NCBI GenBank assembly: GCA_008360955.1
Contig: LUCM01004690.1
Span: 62,001 to 126,000 of the forward strand
DNA length: 64,000 nucleotides
Direction: 5' to 3'
DNA from: Fasciolopsis buskii
Taxonomy: Eukaryota > Platyhelminthes > Trematoda > Plagiorchiida > Fasciolidae
The translations under genes were made by a program, and so were the position numbers. The notes under the pieces are model-generated. The model saw nothing but the letters and a program-made list of their open reading frames with translations, made no database searches and had not been told where the DNA came from. This document shows positions 1 through 14,400 of this stretch, piece after piece (position 1 is the stretch's first letter; every line of letters starts with the position of its first letter).

Positions 1-1752
1 AGCAAGCCTTAGGTCACCTCAGTGAATGGACTTGTCTCTCTGTATGAAATTTTGTAAGAATCGGCATCCGTTTTCCCTGGAAGACCGGATACCTTTAGAA
101 CATGTCCTTCTCATAAATCGATAAACGGTATCACTTTTGTCTACTTAGATTGCTGATCGCGGTTTCCTTTAATAGATTTGTCTTAACAATATAAAACACC
201 AAATGATTTTGATCAGTTCTATTTTTATACAAAGAGTCGCATTTATAAATGTGCTAAAATGATGAAAATGAAGACATTGCCCCAATTCATCACTGAGTTG
301 GGTTGATTGCGCAAATGCGATTGTATGTGGAATCTGGCTTGATGTCATGCAGAAGGATGCTTTTGACTTGATTTATCAATAAAATTCCAAATCGATGCTT
401 GAAAAGTAGCATCCGTTGCAAACCAAGTAAAACAGTTCGCACTTCTTAAGGGCTCCGTTTATGAAAGTTAGTAGCTCTACTTTTCTCTGAAACTAACCGA
501 CAGTTTCGCAAACAGGTTTCTAGGAATTTCAGACATTGACACGTGTTATTCCATGTCTAGATTCTTCAGTAATTCTATCTCAGCACCGATTCAGATAACA
601 TGAACTTGTACTCAGTGGCTTGCATTTTGCCGCATTTTGCATCCCAAATCGATTACTTCCAGATAATTTCACAAAAATAAATGAACGTGAGTGGACTGAG
701 CCCCAGTGATCCATATTTGAGTCTAAAATAATATGTAAGCAAGGATTTTGAATCCAGTCGGGAATTGCTGAAGAGTTTTATTCGTAAGAGTAGGAGCATG
801 TAGTCAGTATTTTTAATCGTAAGTTGCAAACTTCAATGTAGCCAATCAAAAACGGAAATTGAATAGTTTCAGTGACTCGTTACCAAGTTTAAAAACCAAG
901 AGATGTCCATTCATTGCCTTTTTCCCAAATGGCTTGACAAAACAATTTCATGGTCACTGCTGCGAAGACTCTTTAGGTTATATTTGAAGACATCATGACA
1001 TCTCTTTCAACCGTCTGGCCTGTCTGCTGACCAACCGTACCATCTAAATTACCATGTCAGTGCTGTCAAACAGCAGCTGTAGAAGGCTTACTGATATTCG
1101 CTGAGTCCAATCTGTGGAAATCATATCAATATCCAGGGCTGAAGAGAAACAGAAAAAATATAATGTAATTTTCGTCGAGTTCGGCCTAATTGTTGAATGG
1201 TGGTCACCAATGGAAAGGCAAATTGTATGGTTCCGAGAAATCTTGTTACCCAGAAATGGAACCCCAGCACTTCTTAAATTATCATAGACTTCGAAGTAAG
1301 TTGGCAGATGTATAAATAACGTTGGTTATTATTCACCAATCCATAATTTTCTCCATTCTCTATTCACATTTAACTACCAGTGTTCCAGAATTATCCAGAG
1401 AAAATCAAAGAGCATATGGTGGTAGAAAGGATTTTGTCATCAATCGGCTCACCATCTTCTGTGACCTAATGAGACCTTTTACAATTCTGCGCCAATCCAG
1501 GTTTGCGAGATAAGATTGTTGCTTCTCCCTCAATCAAGATATTGCTCATTTATGCAGGCCTTGATATTACCCTACATTTCCTAATCCATCACTGATTGTC
1601 TTCACGTATCGATTTCCTGGTCAGCTGTCTTCCCAAATATTAACTTTTCTCAGTGCATGTTGCATCCGGAGGAGTAGATTTGTAGGAATCTACCAAATTA
1701 CTTCTAGAATACTCATTCCGTAGGGACTATGTCACTGCATGCAAAACACCCT
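1..1752. other. No gene recognised
   Basis: This stretch lies downstream of the proposed last exon of the minus-strand mucin-like gene. I found no family match, long ORF or clear repeat. A minus-strand AATAAA (plus TTTATT near 777-782) could be a distant polyadenylation signal, but it is about 1 kb from the proposed stop codon and may be chance. Confidence 0.5.
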
Positions 1753-1857
1753 CTATCTGTTCAGATTGTTCGTTTGGATCCTAGACATTCTATTTTGACG
1801 ATAACCACATGGAGAGCTCCCATTAGGATTTCCTTCGGCAGGAGTTGCAGTTACAGA
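1753..1857 (-). CDS. Candidate last exon of the mucin-like gene
   Basis: After a CAG acceptor the minus strand reads in phase 0 for 34 residues to a TAG, starting SVTATPAEGNPNGSSPCGYR. This fits the phase-0 end of the exon at 2560-2607, and the Thr/Pro/Ser/Gly composition with one Cys would suit a short mucin tail. The acceptor tract is weak, there is no conserved domain, and no polyadenylation signal lies close by. A different, unseen 3' exon is equally possible. Confidence 0.25.
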   Translation of the reverse strand, partial: SVTATPAEGNPNGSSPCGYRQNRMSRIQTNNLNR

Positions 1858-4800
1858 CTGGGCCCCGACAACAACCATCACGGTCCACAGAGTGATATGA
1901 GTCCAGATTTGACTGATCCAAGCCACCGGTGATCAAATGTAATATAGTCGGCTTGATTGCCACGTTGTGAAAGCAGATGAGTGCTCCAAGTAGGCCAACG
2001 TAGCCTCTAATGACAAAAGATTTTGTTTGCAAGAAGTAGTAGTCTATATTCCAAACGAATCTGATTGTGGCAATCGCTTTTGTCAGTTTGATCTGCTGGG
2101 TCAGCGAAAGAACGAACAATGTCCCCTTCTGTCTACCACAGGTTCAACTGGGACGTCGAAATCAACAGCCTCAACCACTGATTTCGTTGTACGCACGCAT
2201 CAAAGTAGGAGAATTCGTTTTTATGTTTAAAACAGCTGTGGCCGGTGGGAATCTAAACAGACAGCCAACAAACATCGGCCTTTTAGTTGTTCACTGTTGG
2301 TAAGTCTAAACCATTTGCACCAAAACACCGTTTGATTGGGATTTGCCCTAACCGTACAGACTCGGCGCAAATATTTAACTTGATTCCGATTAACAAGTCC
2401 AGCAGCGCTCCAAACAGGGTCACTTAGAAGAGAAGAATGCAGTACAAGCCTGAGGTAGCATCCGGAGGTTCGAATGTGATTGCGGATTGTTATTGAAACC
2501 ATTTAGATACAGTCTGATGGAATGTAAATAAATGAAAGTTAAAAATGTAATGAACCAACCGTGTTTTTTGTTGTAGTTGTGTCGGCGGAGGTGGTCGCTT
2601 CAGTGGTCTGCAAAGGAAAGTTGGACATTTTGAATTTTATCTTGGCGGGTAGCCTGTAACAGCTTGAATTTGACACACATATTCAATCAGAATGATGACA
2701 CTGGCAACGGCAAATACGAATCAGTGCTTCTAGCTGAGATCGTCTGGCCGGTCAGATATCAACATCCAAATACCAGTAAATTGCCAGCACGGTGAATGCA
2801 CAAATCAGTCATGTTACCAAAATGCCTGCTTGGAGGTTAGACCGTAATCATTAATTTCCTTTTCCTCATACCTCTCTTCGTTCGCCCGTTTTTCTGGATA
2901 AAATTGGCAGCTGCTTGTTCGAAAAAACTATGCTTTGTACTTCCTATAGGGATGACTGAAAAGGTTCAAGGAACAATTCGTCGGGAGCCTATGTTCATCC
3001 AAATCCTTCCTCATTCTCCCTATCCTACCGCTGACCATTTAGTTACAACCTCTGATTTTGTTTCCCATAAAAAAGGTATCGAATAAACCCATGTTACAGA
3101 AATCATGAATTTACACTAGTCTACTTCGAGCTCCAAATGTAACCAAAAAATTAAGCTCACTTTCAATTCGGATTTATAACATTAAAAAAAGTTTGTGATT
3201 TCTTTTTTGTTTCCTCAATATGTCCACCACACCAAACTGGATTGGTTTTCAATAACCCTTTTTTAACATAAGAGAGACTTTGACTAATTCGGTGTAGTCT
3301 AATTATCAACACCCACTTTTTTCCTGTCGCGGTCTGCTTTCTAGTTACGCAACTACGGCTAGCGCGAAGTTGGAATTCAGCTGTTGTAATATCCGGATCC
3401 GATTTACATCATTCTCTGTCCGTTCGTTCAGATCTGTTGCAACAAATCAAATTGAAATTCCTCAAAGCTCCGGTGTTCTGTTACTGATGCTATTTAATCT
3501 GCAAATCTGCGAGACAATCGTATGCAAAACAGTTGTTGTGCGGTTGCTAACTGCATATGAACAACCTTTTTGTCAATAATTTTCAGATATGTATGATAAA
3601 TTGGCCGTGTTTGCTATTATTATTTCTGTTGTGGTTTTTATGTTGGCCTGTAAACGACGAGGGGAATATTTTGGAAAATTGTACTCTCAAGATTTCAACA
3701 GAAGACTTAACCGTCTCAACTACAAGATCGGGTTTTGGCCCAGCAACAAACAGAGACGTCTTTCCAATCGATTACTCTCAACTTGTTTTCCCCTTTTCAT
3801 TTTGCGGTTTGCTAAAAATATTGGAAGACAAGAAACTGAAAATTTATCCTTCCCAATTAGAACAAGATGAGTTATTTTGAGTTTTGGAAATATGAAACAG
3901 CACGGTCGAAAATGTCTTTGTCATGGGCCGACGTATCGGTTATTTTATTATTTGTACATTCTGCTCAAAAAAGCGACCACAACTATCCATCCGTTCACGT
4001 GGGTGTTCCGTAGGGGGATTATATCAACAAGGGAAAGAGTAAAAATCAATTAGCGAAAACGTGATGACTATTCTTGCAAATCTTGCCAATTTCGAGCATA
4101 CCGAGAAAAAAAAGAAGCATTCAAATTTACTGGTACATTCAGAACAAGCAAGACGAGTCCAATCAAATGCAAACAGGAAGCGACATTTGAAGCAGTCACT
4201 TTTAGAATTTTCAATCTATCATTGTGTCACTTTATTTACCTTGGACAGATCGGTAAATGTTCAGACATAAACAGGTGACGCAACCAAACGAGTCTAGATA
4301 CTTAATTTGACTCCAAAAACAGAATTATTTCAGTCGTCTCCTGACGACGAGACGACAGGTTTGCCTTTGCCAAACATTTCGCCGACAAAATCTTATGTCA
4401 TCATCTTTATGCAATTGACGATGCATTAGCCCGAGGAGGAAGTTGTAGAATGTAAGCTTATTACCTACTGTTAATCAACCCTTTGGTAAACCAAAAGGCA
4501 TTTCATGCGATATAAGATCAACGGGTGATGTTTAACTTCAAAAATGGCAGAACTTTTTCACTTCACCCAATTTTCCACCTACGAGAATAGGGTTTATTTT
4601 CGATCCTGTCTAGTCCTGCCGCAATATTTTACAATTGCAAACAAAATTACACAATCATTCAGACAATCGGTAAAGAGCTGCAACTCAATTAGGCCCTCAC
4701 CCTATAGAATAGGTTCCTGTCTGATGAAGTACAAATGTCTCTTCTCGGGTGAGATTAGGGTGAATTCCACTATCAGACAAAAGATGGTAATCCTGACGAA

Positions 4801-7800
4801 CGTTAATTCTTGTGGAGAATTCGAGTGAATAGTCTCCGTTCGCAAAAACTCGGTCTCGGCCGTTCGAATTCATTCGTTCATTAATAGCGAACGTTAAAGA
4901 ATTGGACGATGTACTGAGTTGAAAGCCTTTTTCAGATTAAGGAAGGCAGAAACCGTAGGTTTGTGGAAAGTGTGCGCCTATGCTGTAAAATTTTTTTGCA
5001 ATGAGTATTTGGTTAACTAAAACCTCGGCTAGGTCAGGAACTACCTTGTTTCTCTTGCCTGTACGTTTCACGGGCACTAAATTGTTTGTGTTTGTTAGTG
5101 TCCATAAATAGCATAGACGAAATGCTTGCTGAACTCATGTGTCTGGTTTTCTCAGCGACATTTAGCAAATTTCTTATAAAGCGGTACAATCACCGATTCA
5201 CAATAGTAGTTTGAAATGGGCACTTTTCCTTAATTTACCCCAAGGGTTTTGATAACGGGAGTGGCAGAATTTCGACACTATTTTCGAAAAAGATGCGAAC
5301 AGCTCCAGTCTGATGCCTTATACGAAAATCCATCACCCTGGCGACTTTGGTTCCTAACAAGGGACTGATATCGGCCTTTGTTGTTCCATTTGCAACCATT
5401 ACTAGACCAGTCACATTAGAAGTGAGCTGATTAAACTGCTACGTAAAAAGCCCTATGCAACCTTGCCGATGGGAGACTTAGAGTGAATCCGCTACTCACA
5501 ACCCCATTTGTCTCCCAGCAAGATTTACAAAGTGACACACATGAGTAGTTCTGCCAGGTGACTCTGTTTTTTCATACCTTTCCTGTTTCCAATTTAGTTT
5601 GATAACGATTGTTAATAAAAGCAAACTGCCTGTAGGTTCCTAACCACTTCCTGAAACACAAAAGCAATTCGTTCACAGCCTTGGATTCGTAAAGCTGATC
5701 AACACAGGATAGGTCGTCCAATATACACCCTAGTGGAGAGAAAGACCATAAGCCAATACTTTATTTGACTTGAAGCCAGTTAGTCGAAATCGAAAAGCAG
5801 ATCAAAGTGAACAGGTTTAGCACGTAAGTTTATTCTACTGTAATCAAGTTTACCCACTAGGCGAATTTTACAGTTGCACTAAATTGATTATGCTGGGAGA
5901 AAAAGGTTTTCCAACATGGAACTAACCAAGGCAGAAAAACAAATGGCTGCTATTTTAAACAAAGCTGGGATTTTCAAATAAAAGCTTAGCCAAATTCAAG
6001 GAATGACCATAAAATGCCCCGTTTTCCATTGAGGATAAAGGGATTTGCAAAATCTTGTAGGTTGTAAAAAAATTTCCGGCATCCTCGTTTGAAACGAGTA
6101 AGTCGCACCAGACGATACACATTTTCGGTAAGAAAATGAAAAACGGCCGTGAATTCATTGGATTACTAGTAAAATGAATCTCCACAGAGTGAATTCTTTG
6201 CACATCCGATTCTCATCACTAATCTCAGCGATGAATCTGTACGAAACTCGGGCTTGTCCTCGCAAGCCCTAACTTAGAGCGAATGCCGGAACAGCTAACC
6301 ATGGCTTTGTCCTTAGCTCAAAACCCCTGCGTTCACTTGTTCTGACTTCATCCTCATGCACAATCCTACAGTAGTAGCCATCACACCATCTGGTGTGTAG
6401 TCATTTTTTTTCACTTCGAAACACCCGAGACTTTCAGAACTTACGGTTACCTACAGCGTCGGCCTATTAAACGAACACTGTAGGGCGATTCTGGTTTGGT
6501 TTTCTGGAATGGTTGATTTCGAATGCGAAAGGTGGTCAAAATTATTGAGGCATATAAAAAACGTTCCGGTCTCCTTTATGCCGGTCATATCAAAGGGTTT
6601 GAGGCGCTTCTTACTGCAAATTAATGTCTCATCATCTTCATGGGAAATCCATTACTGGTCGCTCTATTGCGGGGAACCAAGGACGTTCCCGTAGACTGAT
6701 TTTAAGAGCCAAACAGTCAGAGTATTTTCGACAGTATTATTGTTGTATCTAGCGTATTTGGCCGACCAAAATCCGGCTAGTTACGTAATAATCTGTGCGT
6801 AAAATGACCAGGAACTAATATCCCGTCAAATTACTTTTCAGACAAAACTAGCGTCTCAAGCTTTTTAACGGAACATTTTTTCCGTTGTTCAAAACCATCT
6901 TCCATGTGTCATTTCTTTGTCAGTGGTAAACGGTGTGTTCCCGAGTATAAACTAGTTTATTGATTTTTCAAGAGGTACCTGAGGAAATTTCACAATAACT
7001 AAATATGCATTGTGATATTTGTTGATTAATTTAGGTCGAACATCAAAGCGGCCTGCGTTTAAGTAGCTCTCATAAACCGATCAATAGTATCAGCCCCAAA
7101 AACAGCTCCAAACTGCTGCGTTTTAAACGAAAACAGATGAACTTTAGCGGTTTCTGAAATGTATTTGGCAAACATCACAACTCGCCAAAATAATGTGAAT
7201 ATAACCCAGCAGACATCGAGACAAATTACCTGATTGAAAGCTAAAATTTATTGGTACAAGAAATGCACAATATCAAGCGCTGCAGACAAAATATGATGAA
7301 ACTAACCTCGGTAGTTTTAGATTTCGTTGTATTTGTCTCGGTTGTGGTTGTTTCTGTCGTAGTAGTATTGGCCTGCGAATACAGAAATTAAACATCAAAG
7401 CAAATATCACGAGATGCTTACTGTGAGTTGATGGATTCGACCTCATTCATTGATAAAATGAATATACTACATGTCAACTCATTCCACTCCCGTATTGTCT
7501 CCCATTCTGCAAACCGACAAAGTCGGACCCTATCTCAAATCCACTTTTAAATATTTCACTGAAATTCATTTGTCCCATCAAAACTAGTTTTTCTTTGCCC
7601 TCAAACTGATCGAATCGACTGTCCTTAGTGGTTGATATTCCTAAGAAACTGTTCCGTTTGTAAACTGTTTCACCAGCCGTTTACTGAATGCGATTATTTC
7701 TATTTAACCTTTTGTTTCCTAATGATTTAAGTTTTTATATAAAGTCATTTCTTTGTATTTTTACTAACCTCTGCTGTCTTCTTAAGACCTGTCACCGTTC

Positions 7801-10800
7801 TGTCATCCTTCAAGTATATATATCTATATATATATATATTAGCTATCTTGACTGTCTTTCTTGATGGCCAAAGATCATGTTGCCTAAACAACCCAACGGA
7901 TCAATATTGTTGACAACTCTTCTGCTTCTTAGTACTATATCCGGTGGTCTTTGTCTTATATTTCACATATTTTGCCCTTTCGAAATCCACTAACTACTTG
8001 CATCACAATACGTGTTGCGCTTTTCGATTCATTCCTACCCCGCATCAAAATCCATTGAAATTTCTCGAAGCTTCGTCTAGAAAGTATTCATACTAGCGAA
8101 AAGTCAGTCACCAGGCAATTAGTGATCTCAGGAGTCAGACAAGCGTTTTATCTGGTAAATTTTTCCGTCTGATATGCTTTCTAATCATAGAAGTCAGTTT
8201 TCGATGTTTGACTGAACCTGCGAAATGTACCTAAAACTTGGTAAAACATGGTGAAAAGTAAAAAACGCAATTCCGAAACCGAAATTCCCATGTTTTTGTT
8301 TTTGTCCATTGTGCCCGATGCAGTTGTTCCAATTGTGGTAGTGGCTGGTAAATCAACAAAGGAATATTTAAAAATGTACATTATTTAACAAAAAGTAAAA
8401 ATGAATGAAGAAATTCCAATATTTGCTACTAACCTATCGACAGTTGTTTGTGTTCAATGTCGGGTTTTGTTCAAGTTCACTTTTGTTTCTTTCCCAACTT
8501 TTCCTTCCACCCTGGCCTGCTATTCCTGCCTTTTAATCCCACCTACCTGCTCTCATTGTGGAGAGAATAGCGTTTTCAAGTGACCTAAAACGAATATGCT
8601 TTTCCAGCCTACAGTAACAGATCAAGACATTCAGAATACGTTTAGGGAAAACCCGATATTTCTCACGCGCAACTGGCAGTGTATTTGACAAAGAACCAAG
8701 CGTGGACAAAAATAAGAGTATTCACACCCATTCAGTCTATTGAACATGAATGGCAAGTGACTGGATGGGTTCAGTCACTCACGATCACATTGGCATATGA
8801 AAAAGTATGAGAACTTGGTACGGTGTTCACCAGTACCACTCCAAATATTCATTTGTTGCCTAAAGTGATCGCTGTGCGGTTTTCACCACAACCGAAGTTA
8901 TTATCTGCAGCTGAATCACACCATTATTTCCTTCACATCGAACGTGTCACATGCACCCCTCTTAGTATCAGTGGTCAGATGGGACAACCCTGATGCTTTG
9001 CAGTCCAGACATAAGGGAACCCGCATGCATTCATCAGCGTGAACTTCGGTATGCACAAGAACTAAATGATCCGTTAACGCGGTCACCCCAACTAAATTTA
9101 ATTACTCTGGGTTTAGGTACATAATTTGATTTCCTAACAATGTAGTCAATTTCTCATGCATTTCCGCCCATACATTAATGCACGACCATTCAGACGCTCA
9201 TGCACACAAGCGCATGATTTCTGGAACTGATCTCAACCTTTTGCACCACAAACCGCTATTCCATTCTCTATTGCTGCTCATGGTCAATTTGATTTGTGGA
9301 GGATTCATGTGATTGTACGGCTCGTCCTCCAAACGACTTATTCAGCTATTTTATCTTTCATCGTTCCCTTCGTTTATTAATGAAATAACAGTGGGCATCA
9401 CTTTTCACGAAAGGGGCTGTGGCCAGCAGAGGGCTATCAAGTGGTGAAAGTTGAATGAAGGTGGGACGATTCGAACCCGCGACCTTTTCATCTAAACGCC
9501 ACAACCTCATCCGTTCGACAACCGCCGGTCAGAGCGGCGTTCGTCGGCAATTCATGGGTAATTAAAATGTAGGAAACTAACAGTTTTGAAAATCTAACTT
9601 TTGTCTGCCTCCTTAGTCATTGAAAGGAGACTAGGCCCATGAAAGATTAATGGATGGCATGAGCTACTTTACACTCATAAAGTTGGACTACTAAATCTGA
9701 CAAGTGGAACCTCAGTGCATGCTCACTGGTTCGAGTTATGGTTACGTATTTGTGGGCCAATAGACAAAGCTGCCTCGACTTCGCGTTTGCACTGTTTAAC
9801 ATGTTTGGCTATCGATAAAACTCAGTGTTGCTTAAGTCGATTGTCGAAAAAAATTCGTGTCTACATCAGGGATTTTGAAACGCTTTCAAACATCCGGTGT
9901 ATCGCATTTCAAAAGTGTGTTCTCAGGGACTCTGATAAGAAGCAGTGATAAGGATATTCTTACAATTTGCCGTTTGCAATTTCCTGGTATGGACCTAAGT
10001 GACTCGAACCAATGCAATCGTTTGTAGTTTATTTTACGGCAGCTGCTTTGGTGGCAATTGTTGGTTTGTCCACCGCACAAAACATCATGTCTCACGGCGC
10101 AGTTCCTTGTAGTCTCACTATGCTATTATACATAAGCAGGTGTCAGTCATATCATGAACTTGGTAAAGTATTCTGCAAGTTAAATAACTGAACACGAAGC
10201 CATCATGGTTGTATAACAGCAGCTTATTTAACATCGAAAAGAGATGTGTAAATGGAGCCTCCTAATTGCCTATCAACAGATAATAAATAGCTAATCACTT
10301 GACGATAGATTGGTGTGATGAAAAACTTCTTCGTAGCTAGTTGGAATGTAGAAACTCGCCATAGGTACAAATCTGAAAAAGAAACACGGGGATTGGTTCA
10401 TTTCCCCCACTAAGTTTGACGTGGTCCTACAAAGATTTTTTCTACCGAAATCTTCACAGCTGGCGGACTTGCAGAGATTTCGCGTAAACTCGTACTCTCT
10501 AACAGTTTTGTGATATGAAGCTTGTTGTCGAGTGGTCACTGACCAATCATTTGAAGTGGTTTCGCTGGCATATATTTTACATGTTCTAAGATTCACCTTA
10601 CGGTTGTCCAGTCAGTTGATTCTCGAGGCTGATGTGTTTCGGTTTAAAAATTATCAGATTTTAATTACTTGATAGGAGATGGCTATGCAAAGGTTAATCC
10701 TTCACATAAGTTCGAAATGAGGGGGAATTTGTCTATAGAATACTCTTAAACACCGGCGGATAAAATCGCTGTGGTATCGCATGGTGGATTCAGAAAGATG

Positions 10801-11433
10801 GTCAAATAATTATGCCAGCGTTATGCTTGTCACACCTGGTAAGCACAGTCTTTAACTAATCGGCAAAGTATGTACTTTTCTTATGGTTTTTATGAACCTG
10901 TTCAAGCTCAAGGATCCGAGGACCTTGTGAATCACACACTACCACACTGAATCATGCATCAACTAAGCTAAGTTTGTTCAGCAGAATAGCGCGCGTGCGA
11001 TTAATTTTGAAGAGTGAAAATTCAACCACACTTCATTTTTCCACACAAGGAACCCCATTACGGCATCACATGGTTTGGAACGATTGACCGGGCGTTTTCC
11101 GATACCACTGCAGCAAATTATGTGGGACTTCATTCTTGATGGGCCATCGTTTTATATCTTTCATATCATGCTACTAATGGGTAACCAGGTGTGTAGGGCG
11201 CACGTTTTCAGGCTTGGGACCGCAACGGTAAGTAATGCCGCCTTCTACACGACTTCCGCACGCAATTAGGTTACTACCGAATCAACCAGACCGCTGACCA
11301 TATGAAGGTGTCTAAGGTAAAACATAGAAACTGGATTTAACTTCATTATTCAGTTTCCGAAGGACAATGTAATGCATGCAATTGCGTGCACTGAGCGAAA
11401 CATTGCCGAGATATGTGAACGAGCCGCTATATA

Positions 11434-11466
<33 letters not shown>

Positions 11467-14400
11467 TACATGCCTTGCTGTTTTCCACCGAATACCGTTC
11501 ATCTGTTGACTACGGCGCCTAAGCTCCAAATTGTTGATTCCGCGTCTAACTCCTCCCTTTTAATAATCTGTGGTATTTCCATAACTCCTTTCCACTGTTT
11601 CGGTATTGTTGATTGTTCAATGAACCGCTGCCGTACCGCTGTTCTGCTCCAGAACCCAGTAAATATTGCTTTTAATTCCGAGGGCCCGTAACTGGGGGTA
11701 TCCGGGGATTCCACACGAAGGATTCTCGATAAAAACAATGGCATTCATGAAAACATTCAACAATCAGAGAGGTTTGATCACACACTGGTCAACGTCTAAT
11801 TCTTGTCGAACATCAAACCAAATGTGATGGTGATTATCAAATTATTGTACATGTTCTTGCACGGAAAACTGGAACAAAATTTGTTGCGAAAAACGGGCAT
11901 GTCAAATGTTGTACATGGAGTAATTTGAACTAACCGTAGTGGTTGTAGACTCCGTTGTTGAGGTTGATGTAGCTGCATTCGTTGATTCCGTTGTAGTAGT
12001 TGATGTTGTGCTGGTTGTTGTGGCTGTAGTCGTCGATTCCGTTGTTGTGGTTGATGTTGTGCTGGTTGCGCTGGTTGATGTGGTTGTAGTAGTTGATGTT
12101 GTGCTGGTTGTGCTGGTTGTGCTGGTTGTGCTGGTTGTTTTGGTTGTAGTTGTTGATGTTGTGGTACTGGTTGTGCTGATTGTGCTGGTTGTTGTGGTTG
12201 TAGTAGTTGATGTTGTGGTGCTGGTTGTNNNNNNNNNNNNNNNNNNNNNNNNNNNNNNNNNNNNNNNNNNNNNNNNNNNNNNNNNNNNNNNNNNNNNNNN
12301 NNNNNNNNNNNNNNNNNNNNNNNNNNNNNNNNNNNNNNNNNNNNNNNNNNNNNNNNNNNNNNNNNNNNNNNNNNNNNNNNNNNNNNNNNNNNNNNNNNNN
12401 NNNNNNNNNNNNNNNNNNNNNNNNNNNNNNNNNNNNNNNNNNNNNNNNNNNNNNNNNNNNNNNNNNNNNNNNNNNNNNNNNNNNNNNNNNNNNNNNNNNN
12501 NNNNNNNNNNNNNNNNNNNNNNNNNNNNNNNNNNNNNNNNNNNNNNNNTTGTGCTGGTTGTTGTGGTTGTAGTAGTTGATGTTGTGGTGCTGGTTGTTGT
12601 AGTTGATTCTGTTGTAGTAGTTGATGTCGTTGTGGTCGTGGATTCCGTTGTGGTTGTTGTGGTTGAGGTTGTATCTGTGGTCGTCTGTGAATGAGGTAAA
12701 TAGTGAAAAGTCCCGAGTGTTTCGTTGAAGCGGTTTGTTCAAAGAGAGGTCTTTAGCTCTTTATTCGTGCTTTCAGATTAGTTTAACTAACAACGGTGAC
12801 AAGCAGTTACTGATGCTCAAAGTTTCGATGATCGCCAGGAAAAAAAATTCAATTTGACAACTGTTAATTGCTTCTAGTCCCCTATCTTGATGCCCTGTCT
12901 GTTATATTTCTCCATTTTCAGCCGATATTTCTTTTTATGAATGTGCTCTATCATTCAGCTTTTTGAATGTTTCGTTGTTGCACACTGCCATTTCTCGCTG
13001 GATTTCAATGACTGTTTCTAATGTCCTAACCAGTAGTCCTATCCCTTAGTTACTGTCGGTTTTTGTTTCTATCTTTTTGATGTTGTCGTTTATGGTGGTA
13101 ACTTGCGAAGTGTTTGCCACTGTTCCTGGTTTGTCGGCTCCTATCACATTTATTTTCTACTCCAAATTTGTCTAGACTTCCTCATTTTCGCACAACATTT
13201 AATATTTCTTTTTTGTAATTTATTGTTAATTGTTCCCATTTGTCAGTTCATACATAAAAAAAATCAGTATCAGCTTACCGTGGTCGTTGTGGATTCCGTC
13301 GTCGTTGTTGTTGTTGTCGTTGTCGTTGTCGTAGTAGTCGTGGTAGTAGTGGTGGTAGTAGTAGTGGTGGACTGCAATTTTAATGAAAGTTTGTTGATGT
13401 CATTTAGATGATTGCATATTGCTGTCGCAAAATTGATTATCACATTTTTCATAAGATACGTTATTTCATGCACCTAAGTCCTTTTTCGACAAAATAATCA
13501 CTAATCAGATAAGGCTCATTCACTCTTTTGTTTCATTTCGTTGTCTAGTCTGTCTGGCATTTACTTGCTAACCACATTTCAATGTGGATGATTTTTTTTG
13601 TGGACCAATCGAATGATACCTTGGGATTTGCAATCACGCACACTTTTGTGCTCCTCAAAGATATTCACTTGTAAATATTTATGAACACCATCCCTGTGAT
13701 GTCCGGCCCACGTGCAAATTTACTTTGACGGTAGTTCGTCTTAGCTGAAGTTCTTCCCACAACGCAGGGCGACGAATCTACTGGCTCCATCTCAACTGGT
13801 GTACTTAGCTATAACGTTTAATAAGACTGTAGACTGTAATGTTTTTCGCAGTTTCCAAGACAACCCCAATCATGTAGGTATCTATTCAATTTTAGTTCGG
13901 TTTTCATGAGAAGAGCAAAAGGGGATTTTGTGATCAGTCAAAATTATACAAAAATCCACAGGCTAAACAAAAGCGAATAGATTTAACTTATTCGTGGCGT
14001 TTTCTGCTTTATTTAATCGGAAGCACATAAACTCACGTCGGTCGTGGTAGTTGTGGTTGCTTCAGCCATGACTAATCCTGCAAAAAAGAAAAGTTAAGCA
14101 GAGTTATAGTGCATCAGCCAATAGTGATTTGCTGCATCATGGACGCTGAGGTGTGAGCGTTGAATTGTACAGACAATTTAGAGTATCTCTTGTTTGTAAG
14201 TCCGTAGAATTGGGCTATTCGGGTGCCATAAGAAGCATAAACCCGACGGGAAATTTGTCCCCATGTTTGGCGGGCTGTGTAATTTGATATCTTATCTCTA
14301 ATCTTTTACTTCCTTTATCAGTGAACTAGCACCACTTTTCAGGAAGGGGTCCAATGCCAACAGAAGGCTGCCAAGTGGCGAAGTTGACCGGCGGTGGGAC

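Larger units (their letters stand above)
7373..11934 (-). other. Intron of mucin-like gene (4.6 kb)
   Basis: This intron contains a SINE copy (9346-9530), (TA)n tracts at 7815-7841 and 11431-11468, and an isolated Thr-containing segment near 8300-8344 that does not fit the reading phase. A 101-codon minus ORF at 10291-10596 has no recognisable domain. Confidence 0.5.

Noticed and set aside
1823..2119. 98-codon minus ORF overlapping the proposed last mucin exon
   Set aside because: It is in a different frame from the Thr/Pro reading, has no domain and lacks splice support.
8300..8344. Extra Thr-containing exon of the mucin-like gene (PATTTIGTTASGTM)
   Set aside because: It follows a plausible acceptor, but its Thr frame needs two phase bases while all neighbouring exons are phase 0. 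No matching donor was found. It may be a decayed exon.
11939..12694. Long plus-strand Val/Asp-rich ORF and minus-strand Asn/His-rich ORF
   Set aside because: Both are other-frame readings of the Thr repeat. Splice sites and phase support only the minus-strand Thr frame, and half of each ORF is N.
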